Positions 1 to 6,759 of a stretch of 21,275 nt of DNA are shown here, piece by piece. Under the pieces are notes generated by a model. The model was not told the DNA's origin. It worked only from the letters and a program-made list of their open reading frames with translations, and did no database searches. Numbering within the stretch: the first letter of the stretch is position 1; the number at the start of each line of letters is the position of its first letter. Position numbers and translations under genes: made by a program. Origin of the DNA: Archaeoglobi archaeon (GTDB lineage Archaea > Halobacteriota > Archaeoglobi > Archaeoglobales > Archaeoglobaceae); assembly GCA_029259455.1 (NCBI GenBank), contig JAPDIT010000030.1:1-21275 (forward strand), in the 5' to 3' direction.

Positions 1-344
1 ATTCAATCAGCTCCTGAACTTCTCTCGTTGTCCAAGAGTCCTTTTTCTTCAGCATTTCTCTGAGTTCTTCCTTCTGATCCTTTGTAAGTTTAGAAGGTCT
101 TCCTCCACCGAATTCCGGAATTAAGCCCCCGTAACCTCTGGAATTCCATCTCTTAAGCCATGCGTAGCCTGTTGCTTTCGTAACTCCTACCAGTTCGGCA
201 GCTTCCTCAACGCTCATCCCTCTGTAAAGGTGTCTACGAAGTATAACTTTTAAGAACTCTTGTATCTTTTTCGAGCTTTTTGATTTTATCGAGCTCTTCT
301 GCTGGCAAATGCTTTACAACTTCGTAGATTCGCTTTCTGCCCAT
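1..344 (-). pseudogene. IS630-type transposase N-terminal remnant, frameshifted, cut by left edge
   Basis: Read on the minus strand from ATG at 344, the frame begins MGRKRIYEVVKHLPAEEL, continues to DTRVLK and then stops at 236-234. The frame one base further on continues into a helix-turn-helix: RRHLYRGMSVEEAAELVG, then VTKATGYAWLKRWNSRGYGG, a GGGRPSKL linker, and WTTREVQELIE running off the window. This layout (helix-turn-helix, tryptophan-containing recognition helix, GGGRPSKLT hinge) is the N-terminal DNA-binding region of IS630/Tc1-like archaeal transposases. The two halves sit in different frames, joined near 235-270, so the gene is broken unless it uses programmed frameshifting. The DDE catalytic domain lies outside the window. 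Confidence is high for a transposase-like HTH and moderate for the IS630 assignment. Confidence 0.72.
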
Positions 345-403
345 GCAGCTGGTCTGTTATTTTTGGTATAAATAGTTTTGCTCAGAACAATAATCGACTT
401 ATC

Positions 404-900
404 CTACGCATTACTCCTTTCTCTTGCACGTCTAAGCTTGTACAAATAGTAAGGAATGAGAATTGGAAATGCCACAGTGTCTAATGGTCCTGCTGGATGA
501 GGATAGGGAAATATCAGAGAACTATTCGCATCGAAGGGTATGATTAACGAAATAGCAAAACTTTCTTTTGTAATCTGAATATCCCCAGTGAATAATCCCA
601 TCTCATCGTATTTCCCCTCGTCTCCACAACTACGTAGGGCTGCAAAAGTTCTATGAGTTTCCTAAGACACTTCGGAACCCAACGTAGGTTTTATCCTCGT
701 AAAAGAACAGCTTGACATTTTCCCTAATCCAAGATCGAACTCCATTACTCTCAGCCCATTCGCGTATAAAACCTTCTTACATCGTATTTTATGTTTCTAA
801 ATTTGAAGTAATCTCCCACTATTCTTATCGCATCATCCTTTTTCAAATCGACAGTTCGACGATAATTTACAACTACACATTCTGCAAAGCAGTCAGCCGA
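404..900 (-). pseudogene. Decayed gene of unknown family, at least two frameshifts
   Basis: Three minus-strand frames join into one protein-like stretch. The first, near 900-751, contains KKDDAIRIVGDYFKFRN and stops at 753-751. The second, near 770-675, reads REWAESNGVRSWIRENVKLF and then YEDKTYVGFRSV. The third, near 690-404, reads PKCLRKLIELLQPYVVVETR, then GKYDEMGLFTGDIQITKESF, and ends with a hydrophobic segment (AFPILIPYYLY) and a basic tail before TAG at 406-404. The frames hand over to one another in order, with protein-like composition throughout, which is the signature of a once intact gene of at least 165 codons. I do not recognise the family. The last hydrophobic segment may be membrane-associated. 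It lies beside a transposase remnant, consistent with a decaying accessory island. Confidence 0.5.
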
Positions 901-982
901 TTTTCAACTGCTTATCAAGTTGCATGCTACGCTCTAAGAATTATTGTTAAGTTTAGTGTAACGGAAGTGAAAAGTAGACACA

Positions 983-1006
983 CCATAATAATAAAGGTTT
1001 TAATCT
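983..1006 (+). promoter_or_regulatory. Candidate TATA region of iorA
   Basis: An AT-rich stretch (ataataataa, then aaaggttttaatc) lies 20 to 40 nt before the iorA ATG. A TATA centre near 1000 would place the transcript start at about the ATG (leaderless); one near 990 would leave a leader of roughly ten bases. No convincing Shine-Dalgarno sequence precedes the ATG, which favours a leaderless or very short leader. Assigned from spacing and composition only. Confidence 0.35.
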
Positions 1007-1024
1007 GCCCAACAATTTCCCACC

Positions 1025-2896
1025 ATGCTCACTGATGTGGTCAGGGACGCAGAGGGTGAAAAGGTCTTTCTTCTCGGCAATGAGGCCATAGCAAGGGGGG
1101 CGATTGAGGCAGGAATTGATGTTTTCGCAGCTTACCCCGGTACACCGTCATCTGAAATTGCAGACACTTTAAGCAATGCCTGCAAGCTTCTGAGAGGTAA
1201 GATGGATTTTTACATGGAATACTCTGCAAACGAGAAGGTGGCATTTGAGGTTGCTGTTGGCGCTTCTCTTGCCGGAAAAAGAGCTATGGCAGCAATGAAG
1301 CATGTTGGCGTGAATGTTGCCGCAGATACCCTTTTCAGCTTCGCCTACGTTGGTGCGAGGGGCGGATTTGTTCTCGTAACTGCTGATGACCCCTCAATGC
1401 ACAGCAGCCAGAACGAGCAGGACAACAGATGGTACGGAAAGGCAGCAAAGCTCCCTGTTGTTGAGCCGTCAAGTGTTCAGGAGGCAAAAGATTATGCAAA
1501 GCTATGCTTCGAGCTTTCAGAGAAATTCGGCCTGCCCATGATTCTGAGAAGCTGTACCAGGCTAAGTCATGCAAGCGGTGTTGTTGAGCTTGGAAGGATT
1601 CCTGAGAAAGAGTTAAGCAGAGTTAACTGGGAAAGGCATCCGGAAACTGATGTCGTCCTTCCCGCTCATGCAAGGAAGCTAAAACCCATTTTGCTGGAGA
1701 AGCTGAGCAAAATTGAGGATTATTTCAACAAGTCGGATATGAACTGGGTTGATGATGGGCAAGGTGATGTTGGAGTTATCGCCTGTGGATTAAGCTATGT
1801 GTATGCCAAAGAGGCTCTTGAAAACCTAAACCTTGACCTGCCGGTTTTGAAGCTATCATCAATGCATCCTCTGCCGGAAAAGCTGATTGAAGACTTCGTC
1901 TCGCAGATAAAGAAAGTTATAGTCGTGGAGGAGGTTGACCCCTTCGTCGAGCTCCACGTCAGGGCAATGGGACTGGCTGAGGTTTACGGCAAGATGAACG
2001 GCTACATGCCCATGAACTACGAGTACAGTGTTGGAAGGGTTGAGATGGGGATTGCAAAGGCTCTCGGAATGAAGCCGAGCAGGGATTATGAGGAAATTGC
2101 GGCAGAGTCACAGGAAATTGCAGCAAAAGCTCCGCCAAGACCTCCTGTGCTCTGCCCCGGATGCCCACATTCAGCTTCCTTCTACGCAATAAGGAAAGTT
2201 GTTGATGAGTTCGGCCAAGCTGCGCTGCCCAGCGACATAGGCTGCTACACCCTCGGAATTAACAAGCCACTTGAAGGAGTTGACATAACAATCTGCATGG
2301 GTGCAAGCGTTGGAGTTTCAAACGGCTTGGCTCATGTGCTTGACGACAAAATCATTGCCACAATTGGAGATTCAACGTTCATTCACGCCGGAATTCCGCC
2401 GTTAATAAATGCAGTTTACAACAACGCCAAGTTCGTGCTTGTTATTCTCGACAACTCCACGACAGGTATGACTGGCCACCAGCCCCATCCGGGCACTGGA
2501 TTCAGGGGTTGCGGGGAGGTTGGAAAGGCCGTAAAGATAGAGGACATCGCGAGGGGATGCGGGGTTGAGTTCGTTGAGATTGTGAACCCCTACAACGTCA
2601 GGAAGATGATTGATGTGCTGAGGAGAGCTTTGAACCACGATGGTGTGGCAGTTGTAATTGCAAGACAGCCGTGTGCAATTCTTTGGTCGAGAGCGAGGAG
2701 AAGGGAAGGCAAGATTGTAACATATACCGTGACTGAGGACTGCACACTGTGCATGGAGTGTATAAACACCTTCGCGTGCCCGGCACTGATGTTTGACGGC
2801 GAGAAGGTCAGCATTGACAAATCTCTCTGCGTGGGCTGTGCAGTGTGTGCAAAAATCTGTCCAAACAGGGCAATTAAGCCTGCAAAAAGTAATTAA
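1025..2896 (+). CDS. iorA: Indolepyruvate:ferredoxin oxidoreductase, alpha subunit
   Basis: IorA catalyses the thiamine-diphosphate-dependent oxidative decarboxylation of aryl pyruvates (indolepyruvate, phenylpyruvate) to aryl-acyl-CoA, reducing ferredoxin, during aromatic amino acid catabolism; it acts in the cytoplasm. The 623 residues match the family length. The N-terminal pyrimidine domain carries AAYPGTPSSE (35-44) and the catalytic-type glutamate in YSANEK (E70). The pyrophosphate-binding domain carries GDS (448-450) followed by the typical NN and DNSTTGMTGHQPHPGTG. The C-terminus is ferredoxin-like with two cysteine groups: C573, C576, C579, C585 (spacing looser than usual) and the classic C602, C605, C608, C612-P. 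The start agrees with the usual IorA N-terminus. The beta subunit gene iorB, often adjacent in other genomes, is not in the window; nadM follows after 22 nt. Confidence 0.95.
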   Translation: MLTDVVRDAEGEKVFLLGNEAIARGAIEAGIDVFAAYPGTPSSEIADTLSNACKLLRGKMDFYMEYSANEKVAFEVAVGASLAGKRAMAAMKHVGVNVAADTLFSFAYVGARGGFVLVTADDPSMHSSQNEQDNRWYGKAAKLPVVEPSSVQEAKDYAKLCFELSEKFGLPMILRSCTRLSHASGVVELGRIPEKELSRVNWERHPETDVVLPAHARKLKPILLEKLSKIEDYFNKSDMNWVDDGQGDVGVIACGLSYVYAKEALENLNLDLPVLKLSSMHPLPEKLIEDFVSQIKKVIVVEEVDPFVELHVRAMGLAEVYGKMNGYMPMNYEYSVGRVEMGIAKALGMKPSRDYEEIAAESQEIAAKAPPRPPVLCPGCPHSASFYAIRKVVDEFGQAALPSDIGCYTLGINKPLEGVDITICMGASVGVSNGLAHVLDDKIIATIGDSTFIHAGIPPLINAVYNNAKFVLVILDNSTTGMTGHQPHPGTGFRGCGEVGKAVKIEDIARGCGVEFVEIVNPYNVRKMIDVLRRALNHDGVAVVIARQPCAILWSRARRREGKIVTYTVTEDCTLCMECINTFACPALMFDGEKVSIDKSLCVGCAVCAKICPNRAIKPAKSN

Positions 2897-2918
2897 CACC
2901 TTTCTCCAAATTTTGTAT

Positions 2919-3434
2919 ATGTCAAGGGCTTTAATATTCGGCAGGTTTCAACCGTTTCATCTTGGCCACCTCAGGGTTATCAAGTGGGCTCTTGAGAAGT
3001 TCGATGAACTTGTTTTGCTGGTTGGGATGGCGAATGAAAGCCACACAGTACTCAATCCATTCACAGCAGGTGAGAGGATATGGATGATACGAGAAGCCCT
3101 GAAAGATGAGGGTATTGATCTGAGCAGAATTGTTACAGCCACAGTTCCGACAATGAGCGTTTATGTAGGTCATGCGTTTTACATAATCAACCTCGTCCCC
3201 AAAGTGGATTCAATAATAACAAGAAATCCAGTGATAGCACAGGTATTCCACGATGCTGGACTTGAAGTGATTTTCCCTCCCGAGTTCGACAGAAGGCTTT
3301 ACAGGGGTAGTTACATCAGAAAGCTCATGCTCGAAGACGGAAACTGGAGAGAGCTTGTGCCAAAAACTGTTGCAGCGATAATTGATGAGATAAACGGTGT
3401 TGAGAGGTTGAAAAGAGCGGCGAGCAGGGATTAG
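2919..3434 (+). CDS. nadM: Nicotinamide-nucleotide adenylyltransferase, archaeal type
   Basis: NadM joins NMN and ATP to make NAD+ and pyrophosphate, the last step of NAD synthesis. The 171-residue protein has the nucleotidyltransferase signature GRFQPFHLGH near its N-terminus (8-17, an HxGH-type motif) and the C-terminal ATP-binding motif as RGSYIRKLM, in place of the common ISSTxIR form. Length fits archaeal NMNATs (about 170-180). I chose ATG 2919 because it places the motif at the usual distance; the same frame is open further upstream but only overlaps iorA and adds 42 residues unlike the family. The 22-nt gap to iorA suggests co-transcription, though no clear ribosome-binding site is visible. 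The segment ITRNPVIAQVFHDAG corresponds to the family's NNP region. Confidence 0.92.
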   Translation: MSRALIFGRFQPFHLGHLRVIKWALEKFDELVLLVGMANESHTVLNPFTAGERIWMIREALKDEGIDLSRIVTATVPTMSVYVGHAFYIINLVPKVDSIITRNPVIAQVFHDAGLEVIFPPEFDRRLYRGSYIRKLMLEDGNWRELVPKTVAAIIDEINGVERLKRAASRD

Positions 3435-3439
3435 CAAAA

Positions 3440-3451
3440 TTTTTTAATACT
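3440..3451 (+). promoter_or_regulatory. Candidate TATA box of tRNA-Thr
   Basis: The stretch ttttttaatacta is centred about 26 nt before the first base of the tRNA, the normal archaeal TATA-to-start distance. A second TATA-like tttaaa at 3457-3462 is too close to drive the mature 5' end directly. Confidence 0.4.
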
Positions 3452-3471
3452 AGTGGTTTAAAGGCTGATGA

Positions 3472-3544
3472 GCCGCCGTGGCTTAGCTGGCAGAGCGGGT
3501 GATTCGTAATCACCAGGTCGCGGGTTCAAATCCCGCCGGCGGCT
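3472..3544 (+). tRNA. tRNA-Thr (anticodon CGU)
   Basis: All arms fold by eye. The acceptor stem GCCGCCG (3472-3478) pairs with CGGCGGC (3537-3543). The D stem is gctt/gagc. The anticodon stem ggtga/tcacc encloses loop ttCGTaa, with anticodon CGT at 3505-3507. The T stem gcggg/cccgc encloses ttcaaat. The discriminator base is T (U73), as expected for archaeal tRNA-Thr. CCA is not encoded and there is no intron. Its 3' half is read through by an integrase-like frame, which suggests use as an attachment site. Confidence 0.95.
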
Positions 3545-3765
3545 TGGCTTCTGCTTCTGTTGTTTGGACTAACGAAGATGTTAAGAACGTTATTAGGAGT
3601 TTAAAGCTGGCTGGTGATTCTGAGAAACACATAAAGAGCATTGAGCGAAGATTGTGGAAATTCTCTGAACGTTTTTCATACTCTTGTAATCTTGATGACA
3701 TAATAATTTATATAAACGAAATTAAATCAAAATACAGCTACTCAGTGGCTTTGATCTTCGTATTT
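3499..3765 (+). pseudogene. Integrase fragment reading out of the tRNA-Thr 3' half (putative att junction)
   Basis: The open frame starts inside the tRNA (GTG 3499). Its first residues, VAGSNPAGG, are the translated T-arm, a familiar signature of archaeal integrases whose attP lies inside the int gene. It continues WTNEDVKNVIRSLKLAGDSE, then KHIKSIERRLWKFSERF and LDDIIIYINEIKSKYS: a helical segment resembling the SAM-like core-binding domain of tyrosine recombinases. After about residue 80 the frame loses protein-like character, and no catalytic domain (R..HxxR..Y) is found in the window. I read this as the int remnant left beside a tRNA by an SSV-type-like integration, now decayed. The recombinase assignment is an inference from architecture, and a chance open frame is possible. 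Confidence 0.5.
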
Positions 3766-3906
3766 ACGTGTTCAGCACTCTCTTCAGCTCCTCCTTTGCT
3801 TCCTTGGACACTTTCTGTATGCACTCCTTAAGCGCTATATTGGCAGTCTGAAGAGTTAAGAAAGGTAACACAACCCGACTAAGTAGATTTAAAAAAGAAA
3901 TGGCTA
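3764..3906 (-). other. Gap between att junction and protease gene: possible 3' remnant of a minus-strand gene, and T-run
   Basis: A minus-strand frame is open through this gap and ends TANIALKECIQKVSKEAKEE then LKRVLNT and TAA at 3766-3764, a plausible amphipathic C-terminal helix. It lacks a credible start and overlaps the end of the protease gene in another frame, so at most it is a remnant. On the minus strand, six Ts at 3896-3891 just after the protease stop could serve as its terminator. I see nothing else here. Confidence 0.25.
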
Positions 3907-5136
3907 TTATTCAGCTACTGGCAGTCCAAAGCCGGTTGCCGGATCATCTCCCGGAGTCCAGACGTCCTGCGCCAAGTTCTGGAGATACTCTCTCACATCA
4001 TCGCTCACACAGCCATCTCCGTCCGTGTCGTTCACGCTTGCCCACGCCTTTGCCGCTAATCCACTAACATGTGGTGCTGCCATGCTTGTTCCATCCAGAA
4101 CGGCATAGCATCCGTCGTTCCATGTGGAGTAAACACTGACTCCGGGTGCGCCGAACTCGACTTCTTTTTCCTCAATCACGTATGGCGTATCACCGGGATT
4201 TACACCTCTTGAGCTCCAGTTGGGCACGTTCTTGCTGGAATCTATGGCTCCGACTGCAATCACCTTAACGTATGCAGCAGGATAGTCTATGCTTCCGTTC
4301 TCAGGCCCGTCATTCCCCGCCGCAGCCACAACGAGTACGTCCTTACTCACAGCATAATCAATGGCATCAAGCACCATTCGATCTGGGGAATTGCTGCCCA
4401 AGCTCATGGATATTATGTTCGCACCGTGATCTGCAGCGTAACGTATTCCTGCTGCAATGTCGTCTCCAAAGCATATACCGCCTGCTCCACAAACCTTCAC
4501 CACCATCAGCTTGGCTTCTGGTGCCACTCCGTATATCCCATTGCCATCACTTCCTCCGTTAGCCGCGATTATCCCTGCAACATGCGTTCCATGTCCATTT
4601 TTATCCTCACACTCGCCTGTTATTTTCCTCTTTGTGGCGTCCTTACAGTCCATTACGTTTTCTTTCAGGTCTGGATGATCGGTGTCAATTCCCGTGTCCA
4701 GCACAGCCACAACAACGCCTGAACCTCCTGAACCTCCGTTAACCATTTCAACTCCCCAAGGGATCTGGTTTTCTGGATAGCACGCTCTGCCTTCTGCGGG
4801 TTCTTCTTTATCCGAGGATTTGCAGTCAGGACACCTTGGATCTTCCCCTTGCTCGCAGATTCCGTCATGATCACACTGAGGCTTCCCAGTTATATGGAAT
4901 ACTCCCACCGGTTCAACTCTCACACCCAGCTTTTTCAATAAATTAACCTCTTGTTCAGTAAGTTCCGCCGAAAACGCTTTTCCAAAATCGTGCTTTACTC
5001 CAAGCATCAATTTGAGCGCAGGATTGCCGGACATTACGTAATATCTGTAGGGTGTATCGTTATCAGAAGGTGCTGCCACCACTATTCCTAATATCGCAAC
5101 CATACTTATGAAACCCACCACGTACTTTGTTTTCAA
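3907..5136 (-). CDS. Secreted subtilisin-like serine protease (S8 family)
   Basis: An exported endopeptidase. Numbered from the upstream GTG at 5145 (412 residues), the catalytic groups are Asp150 (AVLDTGIDTDHPDL), His185 (NGHGTHVAG), oxyanion Asn278 (AAAGNDGP) and Ser354 (DGTSMAAPHVSG), so all are present. A signal peptide (about 4-25, ending IVVAAP) precedes a propeptide-like segment (30-90), then a Cys/Asp-rich loop CDHDGICEQGEDPRCPDC (91-108), probably metal or disulfide stabilised. Near the C-terminus NDTDGDGCVSDDV resembles an EF-hand/dockerin-like calcium loop. The GTG (5145) and ATG (5142) lie inside the ribosome-binding sequence gaggtgat (5148-5141), so TTG 5136, correctly spaced after it, is the preferred start. 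It lies just past the tRNA att junction, so it may be cargo of the former element. Confidence 0.93.
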   Translation of the reverse strand: MKTKYVVGFISMVAILGIVVAAPSDNDTPYRYYVMSGNPALKLMLGVKHDFGKAFSAELTEQEVNLLKKLGVRVEPVGVFHITGKPQCDHDGICEQGEDPRCPDCKSSDKEEPAEGRACYPENQIPWGVEMVNGGSGGSGVVVAVLDTGIDTDHPDLKENVMDCKDATKRKITGECEDKNGHGTHVAGIIAANGGSDGNGIYGVAPEAKLMVVKVCGAGGICFGDDIAAGIRYAADHGANIISMSLGSNSPDRMVLDAIDYAVSKDVLVVAAAGNDGPENGSIDYPAAYVKVIAVGAIDSSKNVPNWSSRGVNPGDTPYVIEEKEVEFGAPGVSVYSTWNDGCYAVLDGTSMAAPHVSGLAAKAWASVNDTDGDGCVSDDVREYLQNLAQDVWTPGDDPATGFGLPVAE

Positions 5137-5140
5137 ACCC

Positions 5141-5148
5141 ATCACCTC
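5141..5148 (-). promoter_or_regulatory. Ribosome-binding site deciding the protease start
   Basis: Minus-strand gaggtgat is a strong match to the archaeal anti-SD. It overlaps the in-frame GTG and ATG, leaving them no spacing, and sits 4 nt (8 nt from the GAGG core) before TTG 5136. This favours TTG as the real start. Candidate TATA elements upstream on the minus strand are gcttataattac (5178-5167) and ttatttataaaattg (5245-5231). Confidence 0.55.
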
Positions 5149-5279
5149 GCTAGGAATTGCTTTTTCGTAATTATAAGCGATAACCTATTTAGCTTTTTTG
5201 TGTGTCACATAGAGTAATCGAAATAGTATTCAATTTTATAAATAAAAAGCTTCCAAAAATCTTCTGTCAAATTCCTGAA

Positions 5280-6362
5280 TCAAACAACACCAAGCTCTGC
5301 CAGCCTCTCTGGCAGATACACGTCAGTAACGTAGTCAAGTCCATATTTGGCCAGAGCCTGCTGTTCTGATTTTTTGTTTATATCAAGCTGATGGTTAACT
5401 TCTTTCTTCCAGAACTCACTGTCAAATCTTGGATCAGTAAGGATTGATCTTAAAGCCTTTCTATCTTCCTCGCTAAGTTTGTCTGCAGGCAAATCGTATT
5501 TAGTAATATCAGTAGGCCTTATCCCAACAAACTTAGCTGCAGGAGTTGCAAGATATTCCGAGAGGTGGGCTGACTTTATACTCCCATAGGCCACGCTCGC
5601 ATAAATCCTATAGCTCCAAGGATCACCATCTGTAAACACAACTACCGGCAGATTGAGCTCCGTATTGAGTCTTCTCAGCAGTCTGCGAGTGCTTCTTGCC
5701 GGCTGCCCTTTCAGGTGAACTATTATCGCATTGTACTTCTCATCAAATCCGTTCTCCACAAGCCTGTCCCTCATACCGCCTGTCTCTATCGCTATCACGA
5801 ACTTTGCGTCATGATCCACAAATTCAATCTTGTCAACATTAACTGGAATCTGATAACCACCTTCTCCCACATCATCCTGACAGTGTATCTCCCTCACACC
5901 CCTCCTCGTCTCTTCCCTAACCCTGAGAGGCCCTATAACCGTCGCCCCGTCCTCTTCAGGCCGGATGTGGAAGTGCTCTCTCTGGAAGTTTGTCAGAATT
6001 TCTAAATCCTCAATTAGCCTGTCGCTTTCAGGCTGCTCCTCGAACTTTGCCGGCCCCCAGCCTTCAGAGATGTAGTAAAGCTCTCTAAGGGTTGATGACT
6101 TGTTGAGGTTGAGCTGCTCCTTAAGAAAACCGATAACATACGCCATTTTCAGAATTCTGTAAGCCCCCTTAACGGTCTTGGCAGACCTTACAGATTTTCT
6201 ATCACCATAAACCCAAACCTCGCTCTCCTCATCAAACTCGATGTTGTACTTGGTCCTCGTTGCTATATGGAGTTCAGGAATCTGTCCGGCTCTCATCTGA
6301 TCATAAATGCTCTGCACTATACCAATCAGAGCCTGCAAACATCTTCGCTCAATCTCTTTCAT
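5280..6362 (-). CDS. top6A: DNA topoisomerase VI subunit A (Spo11-like)
   Basis: The DNA-cleaving subunit of the archaeal type IIB topoisomerase, which with the ATPase subunit Top6B relaxes and decatenates DNA; it is also the relative of meiotic Spo11. The winged-helix (5Y-CAP) domain has LRELYYISEGWG, in which the second tyrosine (residue 98 counted from TTG 6365) is the expected nucleophile. The Toprim domain has the acidic IAIETGG (E194) and TDGDPW (D246, D248) for Mg2+ binding. Total length about 360 is normal. ATG 6362 is chosen over the in-frame TTG 6365 because a TATA box lies 26 nt before it, implying a leaderless message. top6B is not adjacent. The gene is divergent from the surE operon. 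Confidence 0.95.
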   Translation of the reverse strand: MKEIERRCLQALIGIVQSIYDQMRAGQIPELHIATRTKYNIEFDEESEVWVYGDRKSVRSAKTVKGAYRILKMAYVIGFLKEQLNLNKSSTLRELYYISEGWGPAKFEEQPESDRLIEDLEILTNFQREHFHIRPEEDGATVIGPLRVREETRRGVREIHCQDDVGEGGYQIPVNVDKIEFVDHDAKFVIAIETGGMRDRLVENGFDEKYNAIIVHLKGQPARSTRRLLRRLNTELNLPVVVFTDGDPWSYRIYASVAYGSIKSAHLSEYLATPAAKFVGIRPTDITKYDLPADKLSEEDRKALRSILTDPRFDSEFWKKEVNHQLDINKKSEQQALAKYGLDYVTDVYLPERLAELGVV

Positions 6363-6382
6363 CAATACATCATTATCGCAAC

Positions 6383-6394
6383 GGATTTATAGGC
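6383..6394. promoter_or_regulatory. Shared bidirectional TATA element between top6A and the surE operon
   Basis: The only TATA-like sequence in the 52-nt space between the divergent start codons is ggatttataggcc (plus), which reads ggcctataaatcc on the minus strand. Its centre is about 26 nt from both ATG 6362 (minus) and ATG 6415 (plus), the exact TATA-to-start distance for leaderless transcripts in both directions. Neither start has a good Shine-Dalgarno sequence. Purine-rich BRE-like bases flank both sides. Confidence 0.6.
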
Positions 6395-6414
6395 CTTACC
6401 AACACTTCTGTTTG

Positions 6415-6759
6415 ATGCTTTACATCAACACGTTTCTTGACAGAATAGGAGAGATTATCAGAGGGGAAAAGAGTGTTGAAGAAGCAGACGAGCTTCTGGA
6501 TCAGAGCAACATCTTCGAGATGTTCAAAAAGGATTGCGAGGAGATAATCAACCTGTACAAAAGCGGAAAGGCGGAGAAAGAAGAGGTTCAGAGAAACTTC
6601 TACCTCCTCAAGGCGTACGTAGTTTCCCAGCTCTCAATCCACTTCCAAAGGTTAAAGGAGTTTGCAGAGAGCAAGGGTGTTAAAATTGAAAAAGAACTCG
6701 AACCGGAGACGATAAACGAGATAGCTCTCTACATCGACAGAGTGGAAAAGCAGATATGA
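6415..6759 (+). CDS. Conserved-looking small helical protein, unknown function
   Basis: I do not recognise a named family. The 114 residues are highly charged and predicted wholly helical by eye (LDRIGEIIRGEKSVEEADEL, then KEEVQRNFYLLKAYVVSQLS, and a C-terminal NEIALYIDRVEKQI). No signal, membrane segment or metal motif is present, so it is probably cytosolic. ATG 6415 is chosen because the TATA element lies 26 nt upstream (leaderless); the frame is open 108 nt further up but only across top6A. Its TGA overlaps the surE ATG as ATGA, so translational coupling in one operon with surE and rpiA is likely. The coupling suggests a housekeeping role, but that does not identify it. Confidence 0.8.
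   Translation: MLYINTFLDRIGEIIRGEKSVEEADELLDQSNIFEMFKKDCEEIINLYKSGKAEKEEVQRNFYLLKAYVVSQLSIHFQRLKEFAESKGVKIEKELEPETINEIALYIDRVEKQI

Noticed and set aside
712..1035. Plus-strand open frame of 107 codons before iorA
   Set aside because: No protein-like pattern or ribosome-binding site; the opposite strand carries the decayed gene whose frames join coherently.
3700..3831. Continuation of the integrase-like frame after about 3740
   Set aside because: The translation becomes low-complexity and unlike a recombinase, so the fragment is ended near 3765.
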